A stretch of 64,000 nt of DNA. Origin: Lomentospora prolificans. Taxonomy: Eukaryota; Ascomycota; Sordariomycetes; Microascales; Microascaceae. The notes beneath the pieces were generated by a model. The model ran no database searches and was not told the origin of the DNA. It saw only the letters and a program-made list of their open reading frames with translations. The DNA lies in NCBI GenBank assembly GCA_029532625.1, contig JARFXM010000008.1, positions 1,612,001-1,676,000 on the forward strand, in the 5' to 3' direction. Both the position numbers and the translations under genes were made by a program. Below are positions 1 to 11,313 of the stretch, in pieces; position 1 is the first letter of the stretch, and the number at the start of each line of letters is the position of its first letter.

Positions 1-1429
1 TAGACCCGTGCCTGAAAATGGAACAGACGTGCAGGCGAGGCAGGCTTGTCCTTCTGTCACAGAGGGACCGCTTCCGTTCGAGAGTTGCTAGCCCCTGGTC
101 TGCAGGCATGAAATGAAGCACTTACCTGCAGAATAATAGGGATAATCATACTTCCAGCTGGCGGGGGGGTTTTGGGAAAGAGTTAATTACAGTGATTCCC
201 ACACTTTGCCACGACATGGTCAGTTCGGGAGGACGGCTTTGCGAGTATGGCGGTCCGGTCAAAGAGGTCAATTGAATGAGAATTATAACTAGCCAACACG
301 GTCCAGCCTCGCCGTTCGAGCACTGGTTTGCTGAAATATACACGACACAGACCAGCTTGTAAGGATCGTCAGCAGCGGCAACACGGAGAAAGCACGTATT
401 CCTCGCCAGCGTCAGCATCGCACCAGGTAGATCCAATTCACGCCGCTCGGCAGGTAATATTAATACAGGGGGTGCAGCAGGGGGTTACAATATCCGAGAG
501 CGAAAGCGATTGCCCAACTAAGGTGTCAGATCGATAAAGCCTGAGATCTCTATCCCTTGGTACTGGTGACCGATAACGTCCGGCCGATAACGAGCTGGCC
601 TTTTCGGATGGCCAATTTGTTTCCAAAAGGTTGCAGAGCACGGGGTTTACGTCGGGCTCGAAACCACATGAGGATGGTCCTTTTGATGTTAAAACGCCGC
701 TGCCGTGCAGCCGCCCTCAATCCAACTTTGCAACGTTCAATCGTCATCCCGCCATTGCGTTTGGGGCCTGGGGGACTTTTAGGCACCAGCCGGAAGGTGT
801 GCTGATAGGCTAGAACGGCAAGCTTTTCGATTGCGTCAACCACCGGTTCAAATGTTTCTCAAAAACTCCGCGGGGGGGGCAGGATTTTTGAGGTGTCGCC
901 GGCCCTTTGGCCGCCTTCGTAAGGACTTTATCTTCAACCCCCGGAAAGGCGCAAAGTAACTCATATTCCTGCAACACTTCTGTTCCAAGTAACTCTGCTG
1001 CAACTTTCGGCCCTCTTGCGCCGGTAACTCAAGTCACCGATGCTGACTTCACGGATTAATCTTGTGTACACATCTTTTCGCACGTAAAGGCGGCGGATGA
1101 CCTGTCTGCTCCTACCACATTTTTCGATTTGGTTTTGCCTCGCCGTTTCCTTTTGATATCTTCCTTTCACTGTACCAAACACCTTTTCAGATACGGAGCA
1201 GAATCCATCTTCCCAGAGAAACACGCTCCCTTTTTCCCCATCCTCGAATCTGAGTTCAAATATTGTAATTTTAAAGGTTCAAATTACTACTGTAAAAGAA
1301 GCCACGTCTGTGTCGGCTTTGACAACGCGCCATCTGCGCCGTTGGACTTGATCCAGCGCGCAAACCCTCTCTTGCAACCTGACATCCCGCCCGCCGGCTC
1401 CAGATCCCTCGCAGTAGCGAGATCGCGAG
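1..1429. other. intergenic region and ABC transporter leader
   Basis: No supportable gene is visible. The open frames are short, lie on both strands and show no recognisable domain. The last few hundred bases before 1430 are presumably the promoter and 5' leader of the ABC transporter. A poly-G run (about 870-878) is the only notable low-complexity stretch. Confidence 0.5.
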
Positions 1430-4400
1430 ATGGCCGACAACGTTCAATTCGCATTGCGCCTGCGTATCGAGGCCACCGCGGCAGTCGTGGTCACGCTTCT
1501 CGCCTCTATTCCAACCCTCAAAGATGTAATTGGCCTTAATCCTCGCCCCATATTTCAATTAAACAATGGGCAGTACAAAGATGAGGATGGGGAAAGTACT
1601 CGTGAAGATGTCGAGAGATTCTCGGCGAAGGTGCCCAAAGCTGTTCTTCTGCTTTCTTCTGCCATCGGCTTCGCAAGCTCCCTCTTCATCTCCGTCCTGC
1701 ATACGCTGCCTGAGTCCCCTAGGGTGCTTCGCGTTGAAAATTGGTTCTTCGCTTCTGTCTGGGTATGTCATGATACCGCGAAAGTCCCAGTTGGACTCGA
1801 ATGCTGATGAACCGTTTAACAACAAGGCCATTTACGGGCTCAACGCCATCTATATCGCCACTTGTCGGAGCCCTGTGCGCGCTTATGAGATCGGAGGATG
1901 GCTCTCCTTGTCAACTTGCCTCCTCTTGCTCGTATCGCTAGACTTTGAATATGCCCGAATCATGTACTCAGTAGGCAGCACGCCTATCCTGGTTGCGGCG
2001 AGAGCCACTGGCTTCATCTCTATCGTTGTGTTTCTGTTTGCTAGCGTGTCCCTTCCGCGACGCCCCACGGTATATAAGAACGGCCGAGTCGTCAATGGCC
2101 TACATACTGTGCCCATCATTAGCAGGTTTACTTTCAACTGGAGTCTCCCCATGTCCAGAATCGCGAGGGCTAAGAAAGATCTTGATATCGATGATTTCCC
2201 AGCCTTGGGCTTCACCAATAGGAGCGCCGATTTATCCACAATCTGGGCTACTTACCCCAACCAACCTCGTTTATGGAAAGCGCTTTATAGGGTATACGCT
2301 AGCAAGGTAACCGTCCAAATGAGTCTAGCAGCTATGAAGGGGGCTACTGGGTACATTCCTCACTGGTTCACTCTACAGCTACTCGAGATGATCGAGCGAG
2401 GAAAAGTGGGAGGCCGCTGGCCAGCCACAACCTGGTTCATAGTCTTGGGCCTCATTATCTCCATTTTTGCTGACGGGGTGAGTGCTTCTCTGCAATCCTA
2501 TTCAGAGGAGTCTCCCGTTTTTTTCACGATCCTAACTTACCAATCCATTGCAGGCCATCGAAGCTTGGTTATATTGGCTTAGTGTTGGTGAAATATCTCT
2601 TCCTATCCGTAGCCAGCTCTCGGCATTAATCTTTGAAAAATCGATACGCCGGAAGAATGTAAAGGCGGCAACGGAGTCTGAAGAGAAAGGCGAAGGCAAA
2701 CATAACGGCAAAGGCAAGACGAGCGATGATGGCAACAATGAGAACGAAGAGCCCTCGGAATCCACTCCACTACTCAACGGGAAGAAATCCGATGACGAAG
2801 CCAAAAAGGCCAAGGAGAAGGAGGCGGCGCCCCTGAGAACGAAGCAAGGAATCATCAATCTTATCGGCGTTGATTCCCCTCGTGTGTCATTCCTCTTCGC
2901 CATGCAGTTTTATTTTATTAACTCGGCGGTCAAGGTGATCTTTTCCGTTGCTCTTTTAGCCTATCTTTTGGGCTGGATTCCTGTCGCTGCCGGGGTAGTC
3001 GCTGGTCTTCTTCTCATCCCTGTCAACAATAGATTCGCAAAGATGTATTCAGAAGCCCAAGAGAGGATGATGAAGGCGCGAGATGAGCAGCTTCAAGTTG
3101 TTAACGAAGCTTTGATGGGGGCTCGGCAAATCAAATTTTCCGCTCTCGAGGATGGTTGGGAGAAGAAGATCCTGGCAGTAAGACAGAAGGTTTTGTCCAC
3201 AGTCCGAGACACCTTTATTGCTGATACCGCCCTTTACGGCTGCTGGATTGTTACGCCCCTCGTTTCCTCTGCAACTGCCTTGAGTACTTACGCTCTCATC
3301 AACAATGGGCTTACTCCTAGTGTAGCGTTTGGTAAGTATTTGGCTAACTAGTAGGTACAACGTGAAATATACTAACGATCTCTTACAGTTGGTGTTGCCG
3401 TATTTAGAAGCTTAGAATCTGCCCTATCCATGATTCCCGACCTCATCTCCGAATTCTTCGACGCTTGGGTCTCCATGAATCGAATTGAGAGATATCTTCA
3501 CGGTCCGGAGATGACACATACCGTTGACGACGGCCCCAATATTGCTTTCGAGGATGCTTCCATTGCTTGGCCGGTTGATGACGAGGTAGACGAGTCGGAA
3601 CGCTTTGTTCTCCGAGACATCAACCTGAGTTTTCCCCGAGGTGAGCTAACTGTAATCTCTGGGAAAACCGGAACCGGGAAGAGCCTCATTCTATCGGCAA
3701 TCATTGGTGAAGCAGACCTCCTTGCCGGAAGGATTCGCGCACCTGTCTCCCCGTCGCTTTCCGAGAGATTCGACCATAATGCGAATCGTGGGAACTGGAT
3801 TCTCCCAAACGCAAAGGCGTACGTCGCGCAAATCCCTTGGATTGAGAATGCCACGTTGCGGGATAATGTGCTGTTCGGGTTGCCGTATGATGAAGAGCGT
3901 TACAACGCTACGCTTGACGCCTGTGCCCTTCGTAAGGACCTCGAAATTCTAACCGATGGTGACAAAACCGAACTCGGCTCCAATGGCGTGAACCTCAGCG
4001 GTGGCCAAAAATGGCGCGTCACCCTCGCTCGAGCCATTTATTCTCGTGCCGGTATTCTAATTCTTGACGACATCTTCTCTGCCATTGACGCCCATGTCGG
4101 CAGACATATTTATGAGCAATGCCTCACCGGCAAACTCTGCAGTGGTCGTACACGTGTTCTTGTCACACACCACGTTGCTCTTTGCCAGCCAAAGACCAAG
4201 TTCCTGGTAGAACTCGGGGATGGAACCGTGCAGCATGCAGGCTTCCTTGACGAACTCCAACAGGACGGAACGCTAGATCTGATCAAGAAGCATGAAGAAG
4301 TCCCTGCAAAGCTTGAGGAGCAGGAAGCAGAGGATGATGGGCAAGAACTAGACGGAGATGGAGAGGCCTTAGCCAAAGTACTCTCAAAGAATAAGCCCGC

Positions 4401-6436
4401 ACCGAAACAGTTTGTTGAAGAAGAGAAGAGAGAGAAAGGTTCGGTCAAGCTCAACGTTTACCACGTGTACCTCACCTCCAGTGGGGGATACTTCTTGTGG
4501 GGCTTTGGTCTCTCTTTGTTTCTCTTGTCCGCTGTTCTATCTGTTGGTAAGGGGAGAGCCCGCTGCTCATTTTGTCCCAAGACTGCGCTGATACATTTTT
4601 CCAGGCCGTTCGTACTGGCTGAAGATCTGGACTAGCCCTGTAGAGACAGAGTCGTACCATTACAACGAATATTCAGCCTGGCTCGATTCTCAATCAACTA
4701 TCGAAGTCGCTACCGTGGCCTCGAAAGGTCACAGTGTACGATTCTATCTCGCAATATACATTACTATCTCGGTCGTTCAAGGATTTATCGGAACCTTTAG
4801 ATACTTCTTCACATTCCTTCTTAGTCTTAGGGCAAGCAAGGTGCTTTTTGAGAGAATGACGTTTGCAGTGCTCCGAACGCCGCTCCGCTGGATCGATACC
4901 GTACCGGTGGGACGTGTGCTCAACAGATTCACGGGCGACTTTAACATTGTTGACAATTCCCTCGCTCGAAACGCGATGTCCGTTGCTAGCGCCGGTCTCG
5001 GCGTCGTCGCTATCTGCGTCGCTACAAACATTGGCACATGGTATCTTCTGCTTCCAGCGCTTGTGCTTACCCTGATCTGCATACAACTTGGGAAGCAATA
5101 CCTTGCCGCGGCGCGGCCCTCAAAACGTCAAGAGAGCAATAATAAGTCGCCTCTATTTGAGCTCTATGGTTCTGTTCTGTCTGGTGTGAGCTCGATCCGA
5201 GGTTTTGGTAACAGTCTAACTTACGTCCAAAAAATGTATGACCAGCTAGACAAGTATGCCGTCACCTCATACTATATCAGTGTTCACAACCGCTGGCTCA
5301 ACTTCTGGATGATGGTTGTGGGAACATTTTTCACGGGTATAGCTGCTACACTCGTTCTAGTCACCGACGACATGACAGCTGCCCTCGCCGGATTCACTCT
5401 GTCATTTGCTCTCGATTTCATTGCATCTATGAACTGGACTATTAGGTGCTACGGAAACATTGAACTGGACATGAATGCCACTGAGCGTGTCATCGAGTAC
5501 ATATCGCTCCAGACCGAGGACCTTGGCGGTGATCATCCGCCGGCGGCCTGGCCTACAGAAGGGAAGGTTGAAGTCAAGGATCTCGTTGTCGGCTACGCTG
5601 AAGATCTCCCAGCGGTACTCAAAGGCATCTCCTTCAGCGTAAACAAGCAAGAGAGGGTTGGTGTCGTCGGTAGGACTGGTGCCGGAAAGTCTTCGTTGAC
5701 TTTGGCTCTGTTCCGATTCCTCGAGCCTCGATCGGGAAGCATTGTCATTGACGGCCTGGACATTACCAAGCTAAATTTAACAGATCTTCGGTCGCGTTTG
5801 GCTATCATTCCACAGGCATGTATACTTGAGATTCCTCTCTCCGCTTGGCAATCTAATCTAACCAAATCATAGGACCCGGTTCTGTTCTCGGGAACTATTA
5901 GGTCGAATCTTGATCCATTTGATAATTACACAGACGAAGAGCTCCACGATAGCCTTGAACGTGTGCACTTGATCTCATCGTCCGCACCAGGAACGGCCAC
6001 GCCATCTAGCTCAGCCAACACAGCCACCGGCCCAGCTAACGTCAATGTCTTTCAGAAGCTCTCAAGTCCCATTTCCGAAGGCGGCGGGAACCTCTCTCAA
6101 GGTCAGCGCCAGCTTCTCTGCCTTGCACGTGCCATTGTCGCGCGCCCCAGGGTCATGGTCCTTGATGAGGCCACTTCTGCCGTCGACATGCACACCGACG
6201 GCCTCATCCAACGCTCCATTCGCGAGCAGTTCAACGACAGCACCCTAATCGTCATCGCCCATCGCCTGTCCACCATTGCTGACTTTGACAAGATTCTGGT
6301 GCTTAGTGACGGCCGGGTTGCGGAGTTTGGCACTCCATCTGAGCTGTGGGAGAAGGAAGATGGTGTCTTTAGGGGTATGTGCGAACAGAGCGGTGAAAAG
6401 GACAAGCTTAAGGCTATTGTTCAGGGTAAACCATAA
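1430..6436 (+). CDS. ABCC (MRP-type) ABC transporter, six exons
   Basis: Full ABC exporter of the ABCC subfamily, closest in layout to fungal vacuolar Ybt1/Bpt1/Ycf1 pumps that move organic anions or glutathione conjugates. The joined exons 1430-1762, 1827-2477, 2554-3331, 3389-4546, 4605-5815 and 5873-6436 give 1,564 residues. An N-terminal hydrophobic TMD0 region precedes TMD1-NBD1-TMD2-NBD2. NBD1 has Walker A GKTGTGKS (about 679), signature LSGGQ (about 789) and H-loop THH. NBD2 has Walker A GRTGAGKS (about 1329), signature LSQGQ (about 1451), Walker B ending LDEATS and AHR. In NBD1 the residue after Walker B is Asp (LILDD), not the catalytic Glu, as is usual for the degenerate site of ABCC proteins. 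A charged Lys/Glu-rich insertion (about 363-427) lies in TMD1. The fifth intron is GC-AG. The start is the first ATG before the TMD0 helix. Substrate and membrane are inferred only at subfamily level. Confidence 0.9.
5816..5872 (+). other. GC-AG intron in the ABC transporter
   Basis: The conserved reading ...PQ|DPVLFSGT... of NBD2 requires the exon to end at cag (5815) and resume at gac (5873). This makes the donor GCATGT instead of GT. A nearby GT at 5820 would create an immediate stop after joining. A plausible branch site (ctaatctaac) lies just before the acceptor atag. The length is 57 bases. Confidence 0.8.
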
Positions 6437-6860
6437 GGGATCTTGAGCACCCAAGACGACGGCTGCCAAGTGATGGAGAGAACATGTTTGACTTGGATAA
6501 AATTGACTTTACACTCTCACATTATCCTCGACTTTCGAAGCTCTTACAACACAAGCGGTGTCAATCCATTCGCGTTTTGTTTCACCAGAATCTCACATCC
6601 AACTCTTCCGCAACCCCCAAAAGTTACTTGCAAATCTAGGGAAAAAAGATCTTTTGAGCGATAGGATGTTTAGAAAGCAAATAAAAGTTTGTTTTGCTTC
6701 GGTCTATTCTTGGCGGTTGAATGCGTAACATGGACTCCCTGCGTGAATCGTGTCCCCATGTCTGGTAGCCTGCCAAATTTAACGAGAGCTCTGTTGCTCG
6801 TCTGCTCTGGCTCGGCGAAACCATAGCTATACAGTACCTGATAGTATCGAATTTCCCAAC
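6437..6860. other. ABC transporter 3' region and tRNA upstream region
   Basis: This 3' flank contains an AATAAA-like signal (about 6679-6684). No additional gene is seen. Confidence 0.4.
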
Positions 6861-6946
6861 GGGCGTTTGGTCTAGGGGTATGACGTCAGTTTTGCATACA
6901 CTAAAATGCCTACTGAAAGTCGCTGGTTCGATTCCTGCAACGTCCA
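6861..6946 (+). tRNA. tRNA-Ala (anticodon UGC) with 14-nt intron
   Basis: The sequence folds by hand into a full cloverleaf. The acceptor arms 6861-6867 and 6939-6945 pair over 7 bp, including the G3-U70 wobble that marks alanine tRNAs; the discriminator is A (6946). The D stem is GTC/GAC. The anticodon stem TCAGT (6886-6890) pairs with ACTGA (6912-6916). The loop reads T-T-TGC-A and is followed by an intron (6897-6910) at the canonical position after base 37. The T arm (6922-6938) has loop TTCGATT and one internal T-T mismatch. A T8 run downstream fits Pol III termination. A mildly divergent or pseudo-tRNA cannot be excluded because of the mismatch. Confidence 0.82.
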
Positions 6947-6952
6947 GAGATC

Positions 6953-6960
6953 TTTTTTTT
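6953..6960 (+). terminator. Pol III oligo-T terminator of tRNA-Ala
   Basis: A run of eight T begins seven bases after the discriminator base of the tRNA. Confidence 0.75.
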
Positions 6961-7761
6961 GGTCTCTAGGCTCTTTTTTTGTCTCGAAGATTCCGAGAAA
7001 AAGGCCGGAAACATTTTTATTTTGATCGATTCATTCCAACCGCGGAGTGTTTTACTGTCTGAAGGAATTTTTTTCCCTTACGACCCGGCGGCTTTCACAC
7101 GGCAGGTTTAAACGTGTAAATTGATCATTGCATGGATGGGTAACTGTTGAAATTACAAGGAAGATCCCCCCGAAAGTTTATGCGTCCCTAGTTCGGTAAA
7201 AGCTTTATCAAGGGCCATGCACGATGGGCGCATGCACTTCGGAGTATACGGGCGCTTGCCTGGTAGCCGCCTCCCAAGTGGTGTTGGAATGGTCGACGGC
7301 TGTGGGCTTGATAGAGGTGATCCAGGTTTTCTTTTTCGATCACGCACAAACCACCTTTTTCTCATCTTGACTCGTATGCAACTAATGAGTCTGGGTTCAA
7401 TTTCCTTCTTTCGTATCTTTTTTCCTGCTTTTACTGCTCGTCTTCGACCATTCTGGTGCCCAACAAAACTCGTTACAACATTGAAGAGGGCGTTTCGTTC
7501 GGTCTCGAATATTAGTAGCCGGTGCCGCCGAGCTGTAACATCAAGATTTCAATTACGGGCACGCGCCCTATAGCCGGAGACCTCAAGCGATCTTTAGCTC
7601 CAGCATTCACAAAATACAGCAAACGAAACTAGCCACGAACACCGGAACAATCTCTAGGTCACACAATATAGCATGGGAACACCCTTTTTACTTGATTATA
7701 CATATTCTACGCCGAAACCTACGAGCTGAAGAATACTTCCAAGATCGAGTCAACAAGGTGC
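6961..7761. other. intergenic spacer between tRNA-Ala and U6
   Basis: T-rich runs follow the tRNA. No supportable coding region is seen. An open frame at 7217-7573 has no recognisable domain and is overlapped by a minus-strand frame. Confidence 0.4.
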
Positions 7762-7773
7762 AAAAAAAAAAAA
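7762..7773 (-). terminator. Pol III terminator of U6
   Basis: Twelve A on the plus strand give an oligo-T run on the minus strand directly after the U6 3' end. Confidence 0.85.
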
Positions 7774-7929
7774 TTGGTAGCTTCTCTTTGATTGAGCGTG
7801 TCATCCTTGTGCAGGGACCATGCTAATCTGTAGGGTTTTCGTTAGTATATTGCTATATGCGGGGTATTCTTCTTGGTGATATTTACCTTCTCTGTATTTT
7901 TGCAAATTGACCAAATGCCCGAAGGCGAG
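7774..7929 (-). ncRNA. U6 spliceosomal snRNA containing an mRNA-type intron
   Basis: The minus strand carries the U6 landmarks in order: a 5' stem-loop with GCC-TTCG-GGC, TTTGGTCAATTTG, the invariant ACAGAGA box, ATTAGCATGG, the internal stem-loop stretch CCCTGCACAAGGATGACACG, and an oligo-T end. U6 pairs with U4, U2 and the 5' splice site and forms the catalytic core of the spliceosome. The conserved run ACAGAGAAG-ATTAGC is interrupted between 7887 and 7827. The insert 7828-7886 (59 nt) starts GTAAAT, has branch sequence ACTAAC and ends CTACAG, so it is a spliceosomal intron. The 5' end is estimated at about 7925-7931 from the TATA spacing and is not exact. Introns in U6 near this site are known from Schizosaccharomyces and some other fungi. 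Confidence 0.95.
7828..7886 (-). other. spliceosomal intron inside U6 snRNA
   Basis: GT...ACTAAC...CAG on the minus strand, 59 nt. Removing it exactly restores ACAGAGAAGATTAGCATGG, the most conserved U6 segment. A Pol III transcript would therefore need the spliceosome, including U6 itself, to mature. Confidence 0.93.
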
Positions 7930-7949
7930 AATCTAGTCTTCTTAATTGG

Positions 7950-7955
7950 TATATA
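7950..7955 (-). promoter_or_regulatory. TATA box of the U6 gene
   Basis: TATATA lies about 20-30 bases upstream of the estimated U6 start, the spacing seen in yeast U6 promoters. No convincing box B (GGTTCGANTCC) is visible within the intron; downstream I see only a weak TCGAT-centred match near 7744. Confidence 0.7.
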
Positions 7956-10900
7956 AGGCCTAGTCGATGGCGCCCCCACCAAACAGACCTCATTCTTCCA
8001 GGGTGTACAACCCCGCCCTGTCCAGCCCCGCCTAGCGCACAACTTGAAGAAACTAAGCTCTCACTCTTTGAATGCGCCGTCTACCGATGCCAACGGAATA
8101 GAGAGAGCTTTATACCGGAAAATAATGTAGAGCATTACTTACCTTCCCAGTGAAGACAGACAATCGGCTTGAAGGCCGGCGGTGCCTCCGTTCACTGCAA
8201 AAGCTCTGTGTGCTTGGGGCACCCGAAAGCGCAGTCCAAGGAAAGGACTGTTCGTGCCTTCTAGCCCAACTCGCCAGCGATGACCAGGGCGGGTAGATCC
8301 CGAATATTCAAGACCATTCCCGATACAAGTCCCTTGCGAGGAAGCTTCATTGCTTCGTTGATCGGCTTTCCCATCTGCCTATCTGAGACGATTCCTGGCA
8401 TTCCGGCGTGGGTGAGTCGGCGCAGCTAGGCCAGGGGGTTCTCCCAACCCTGTCCGGCTGCTCGGGAATCAATCAACGCAAGGCGATCGACGGACTGGGA
8501 GCTAAGGGAGCGAGGGCAAAGACTGAATCAAAAATTGGGACGAGCTTGCGGTTCCGAGAGACCACGGCCTAGTGGCCCGTCGATCGAGAGCAGGGTCTCT
8601 TTACACTGTCGTTCCTGGCTTCCAGAGGGCTTGATCATGGACCAGGTGGGAAGGTGTGAGGAATATTCTACGGAGTACAACCTAACAGATATGATTGTTT
8701 GATTTGCAGCAATGGGGTACGACAGGGCGACAAGTTACCACAGTTGCCCAATCACATTCAACAGCTGGCCGTTCATAATACCCTGCGGCCAGTTTAGAGT
8801 AAGAGCGCACGCCAGCCAGCTACAGTCGACTTGCGCCCCTTCAGCGCTGGCAGTACACTTAAGTACCGCTACATTTTTAGCGCAATTGCAAGGTCGCCTC
8901 TGGTGTATGAAGTACGACACCGACACCCTGTTCTGGGAGGATTTCTATAATTGGCATCACCCGTGCGACGGGTTCTGTCCAGACCTGTTGATTGGCGGTT
9001 TGTACTTGGACCACTCCTCACAGACTGGGTTGGCCTCAATCTCCTCAATTGTACAAATGATGATATTATGTTGTGCCAGGTCACGGGGCGCCAGCAGTCT
9101 AACCGCCTGCTCAAGGGCGTGCATTCCAGTCTACAAGTAATCCAGCAGACCTGGGAAGGTTGCTGTTGTATGCATGTTTACCTGGGAACTTGTCAGGTTG
9201 TTTCTGCGAGCTTCTGTATCGTGCTGCTGCGCGTTATAGGAGTCGATGTGGCCTCGTAAGTCAGGGTCCAGGCGTGGGGGAGGGGGCCTGTCAACCACTA
9301 AGAGAACCAGGGAGTAAATTGCGAATCCGCATCCTCTTTACACTAGACTCGAGGAAACTGGGGCGGGTAATCTCTGCTGTAAGAGGCCAATTTCTCAGGT
9401 TGTGTGTTAGTGCTTAATTGTTCCCGACTTCCCCAGTAATAACGACCATACGAGAGCTGTTTTGCATCCATGGATTTCTGATCGCGGCCATGTGGGCAAT
9501 TATCGGCAAGGAAAGACGCCAGAATATTAGGCACGCTCCTCCATCTGTGTATCGTTGGTGGTCGATCCCTGTCGGACAACAATGAATGTGCCAATTGTGG
9601 CTGCGGCATATGCTGCGACCGAGCGATTTGACTTCTCTCGTGCTTCAATATTCCATTTGCCGTTAACACCAGTGTAGAGAGCATTGTCTGCTAATGTTTC
9701 TTGGTGTACGATACTTGTCGCACTGGAACTATAATTTCACTCACACTCGAGCCCTTCATGTTGGTTCGCACTACGAGAAAATGGAGCAGACGCAGCTGGT
9801 GGGGCGGCTAGCGAGGGTCTTCTGCAGGCTTGGGGTAGGTTGTTTCACCTCTCAGTCGATCTCGGATTCCCAGTACTCGTCCCGTCTTTCCCCAAAACAA
9901 CCAAATCAATGATGCCTTGTGTGCCGGTGCTCTTCAACGTTCGTTCCTACGTCCCCCCCGCCCCTCCCTTCTCCTCGTTGTATTCACCACCTTCACCCGG
10001 AATATCGTCAACGGTTGGATAAAAGTGCCACGATGTTGGAACTCTGACACGCTTTCTTTGCCACTCGTCACTGTTCTCCATACGATGGGCTAGCGCCATC
10101 CCGAGGGAATTCAATGAGAGCGTCTGTGCCTCGTTGTTACCCTTCGCAATAATCGCCAGCCAGAATCCGCCGAGGACTTCACTTAATACTGCGCTTACAC
10201 TACCTGACTGTCAGGGATACGCCAGGTATGTGACATTGGGAAGAATTCAATGCCTGGCTTTTGTACCCGACCCAAGACCTCGCAGTCCCAGAAAGTACCT
10301 CTACCTGGGGTTGGTTGGGGTATCAGCCGCCTGGCATGGCTGGCCTATTCTCGTCTCCATTGATGTTGCTGGCTGTTGCTGGCCAGGCTGTTGTTTTCCA
10401 CCTCTCCAGCAGCGGCGGCCTGCACCCCCAAATGCCCACCAAGTCGCTGGCAGCGCAGCACGGGCAAACTCCACCTCTTGTGGCTGTTCATTGTTCCTCT
10501 GAGCCCGCAACCTCTCGTAGCCGCCGCCAACCCTCTTCTCCTCCAACACCTTCCCTTGAGCAAATCGATATTCTGCTGCTATTCCCGCCCAGCACCCGAA
10601 CCCTCGCATAGGCACGTTCCCTTGTGAAGCTGGCCGAATACCCTCATCTCGCTCTTGCTCATCTCTCCTCCTACTTGTTCTTATTCACGTCATTCCTTTC
10701 TCACACCTAGCGCTGCGACAGCGATCCGCCCATCAGCTAATCCTTGCTGCCAAAAAGGACATCCGGCTGCTTCTTTTTTGCTTCTTCGCAACCGCTTGTC
10801 GGTTATCTTTTCTGGTGGCAACAAAGCGATTTTGGGGATTTTCAACATCCCTTTCCATCTCGAATCATTTTGCGATATTGGAAACAACAGGTGCGTTTGT

Positions 10901-11313
10901 TTCCCCAGCCCTCAGTCCTTGCAAGGGCCTACATGTCCCACCGACCTCCCCCTCTCACCTCAACTGCCTGCCTATAAGCGAGCCTCCCCAACCACACACC
11001 CATGGGTGCCAATCACTAAGCTATGGTGTCGCCAAATGAGAAGAGGACAAAGGGGCTTACTTTTATCGAAGTCGTGACAGGAGAATTTCTTTTTACGCAT
11101 ATCAGGTCGATTGTTCTCATTGTCAACCCTCAACCCTCATAGCCCCGCTTCCGCCTGCGACGCTGCCCGCCGCACTGCCAGCCTTTTTCTCTTCACACAT
11201 TTTTTAGCCGAACGTTATCTGCCCGCACCTTGCGCTGGGGTATTCGCAGGTGCTTGGCTTTTGATTTGGGCTCCGTCTCGATTCCCAGCATCAGAAAACG
11301 ACCGCTGTTGAGA
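7956..11313. other. intergenic region and long SH3-gene leader
   Basis: I see no supportable gene here. The longest frame (8712-9140, plus, 142 residues) shows no domain and is covered by antisense frames. From about 9900 the plus strand becomes C/T-rich, typical of a fungal promoter and leader for the gene starting at 11314. Possible leader introns cannot be resolved by eye. Confidence 0.4.

Noticed and set aside
8712..9140. 142-residue plus-strand frame
   Set aside because: No recognisable domain, overlapped by antisense frames of similar length, no clear gene signals.
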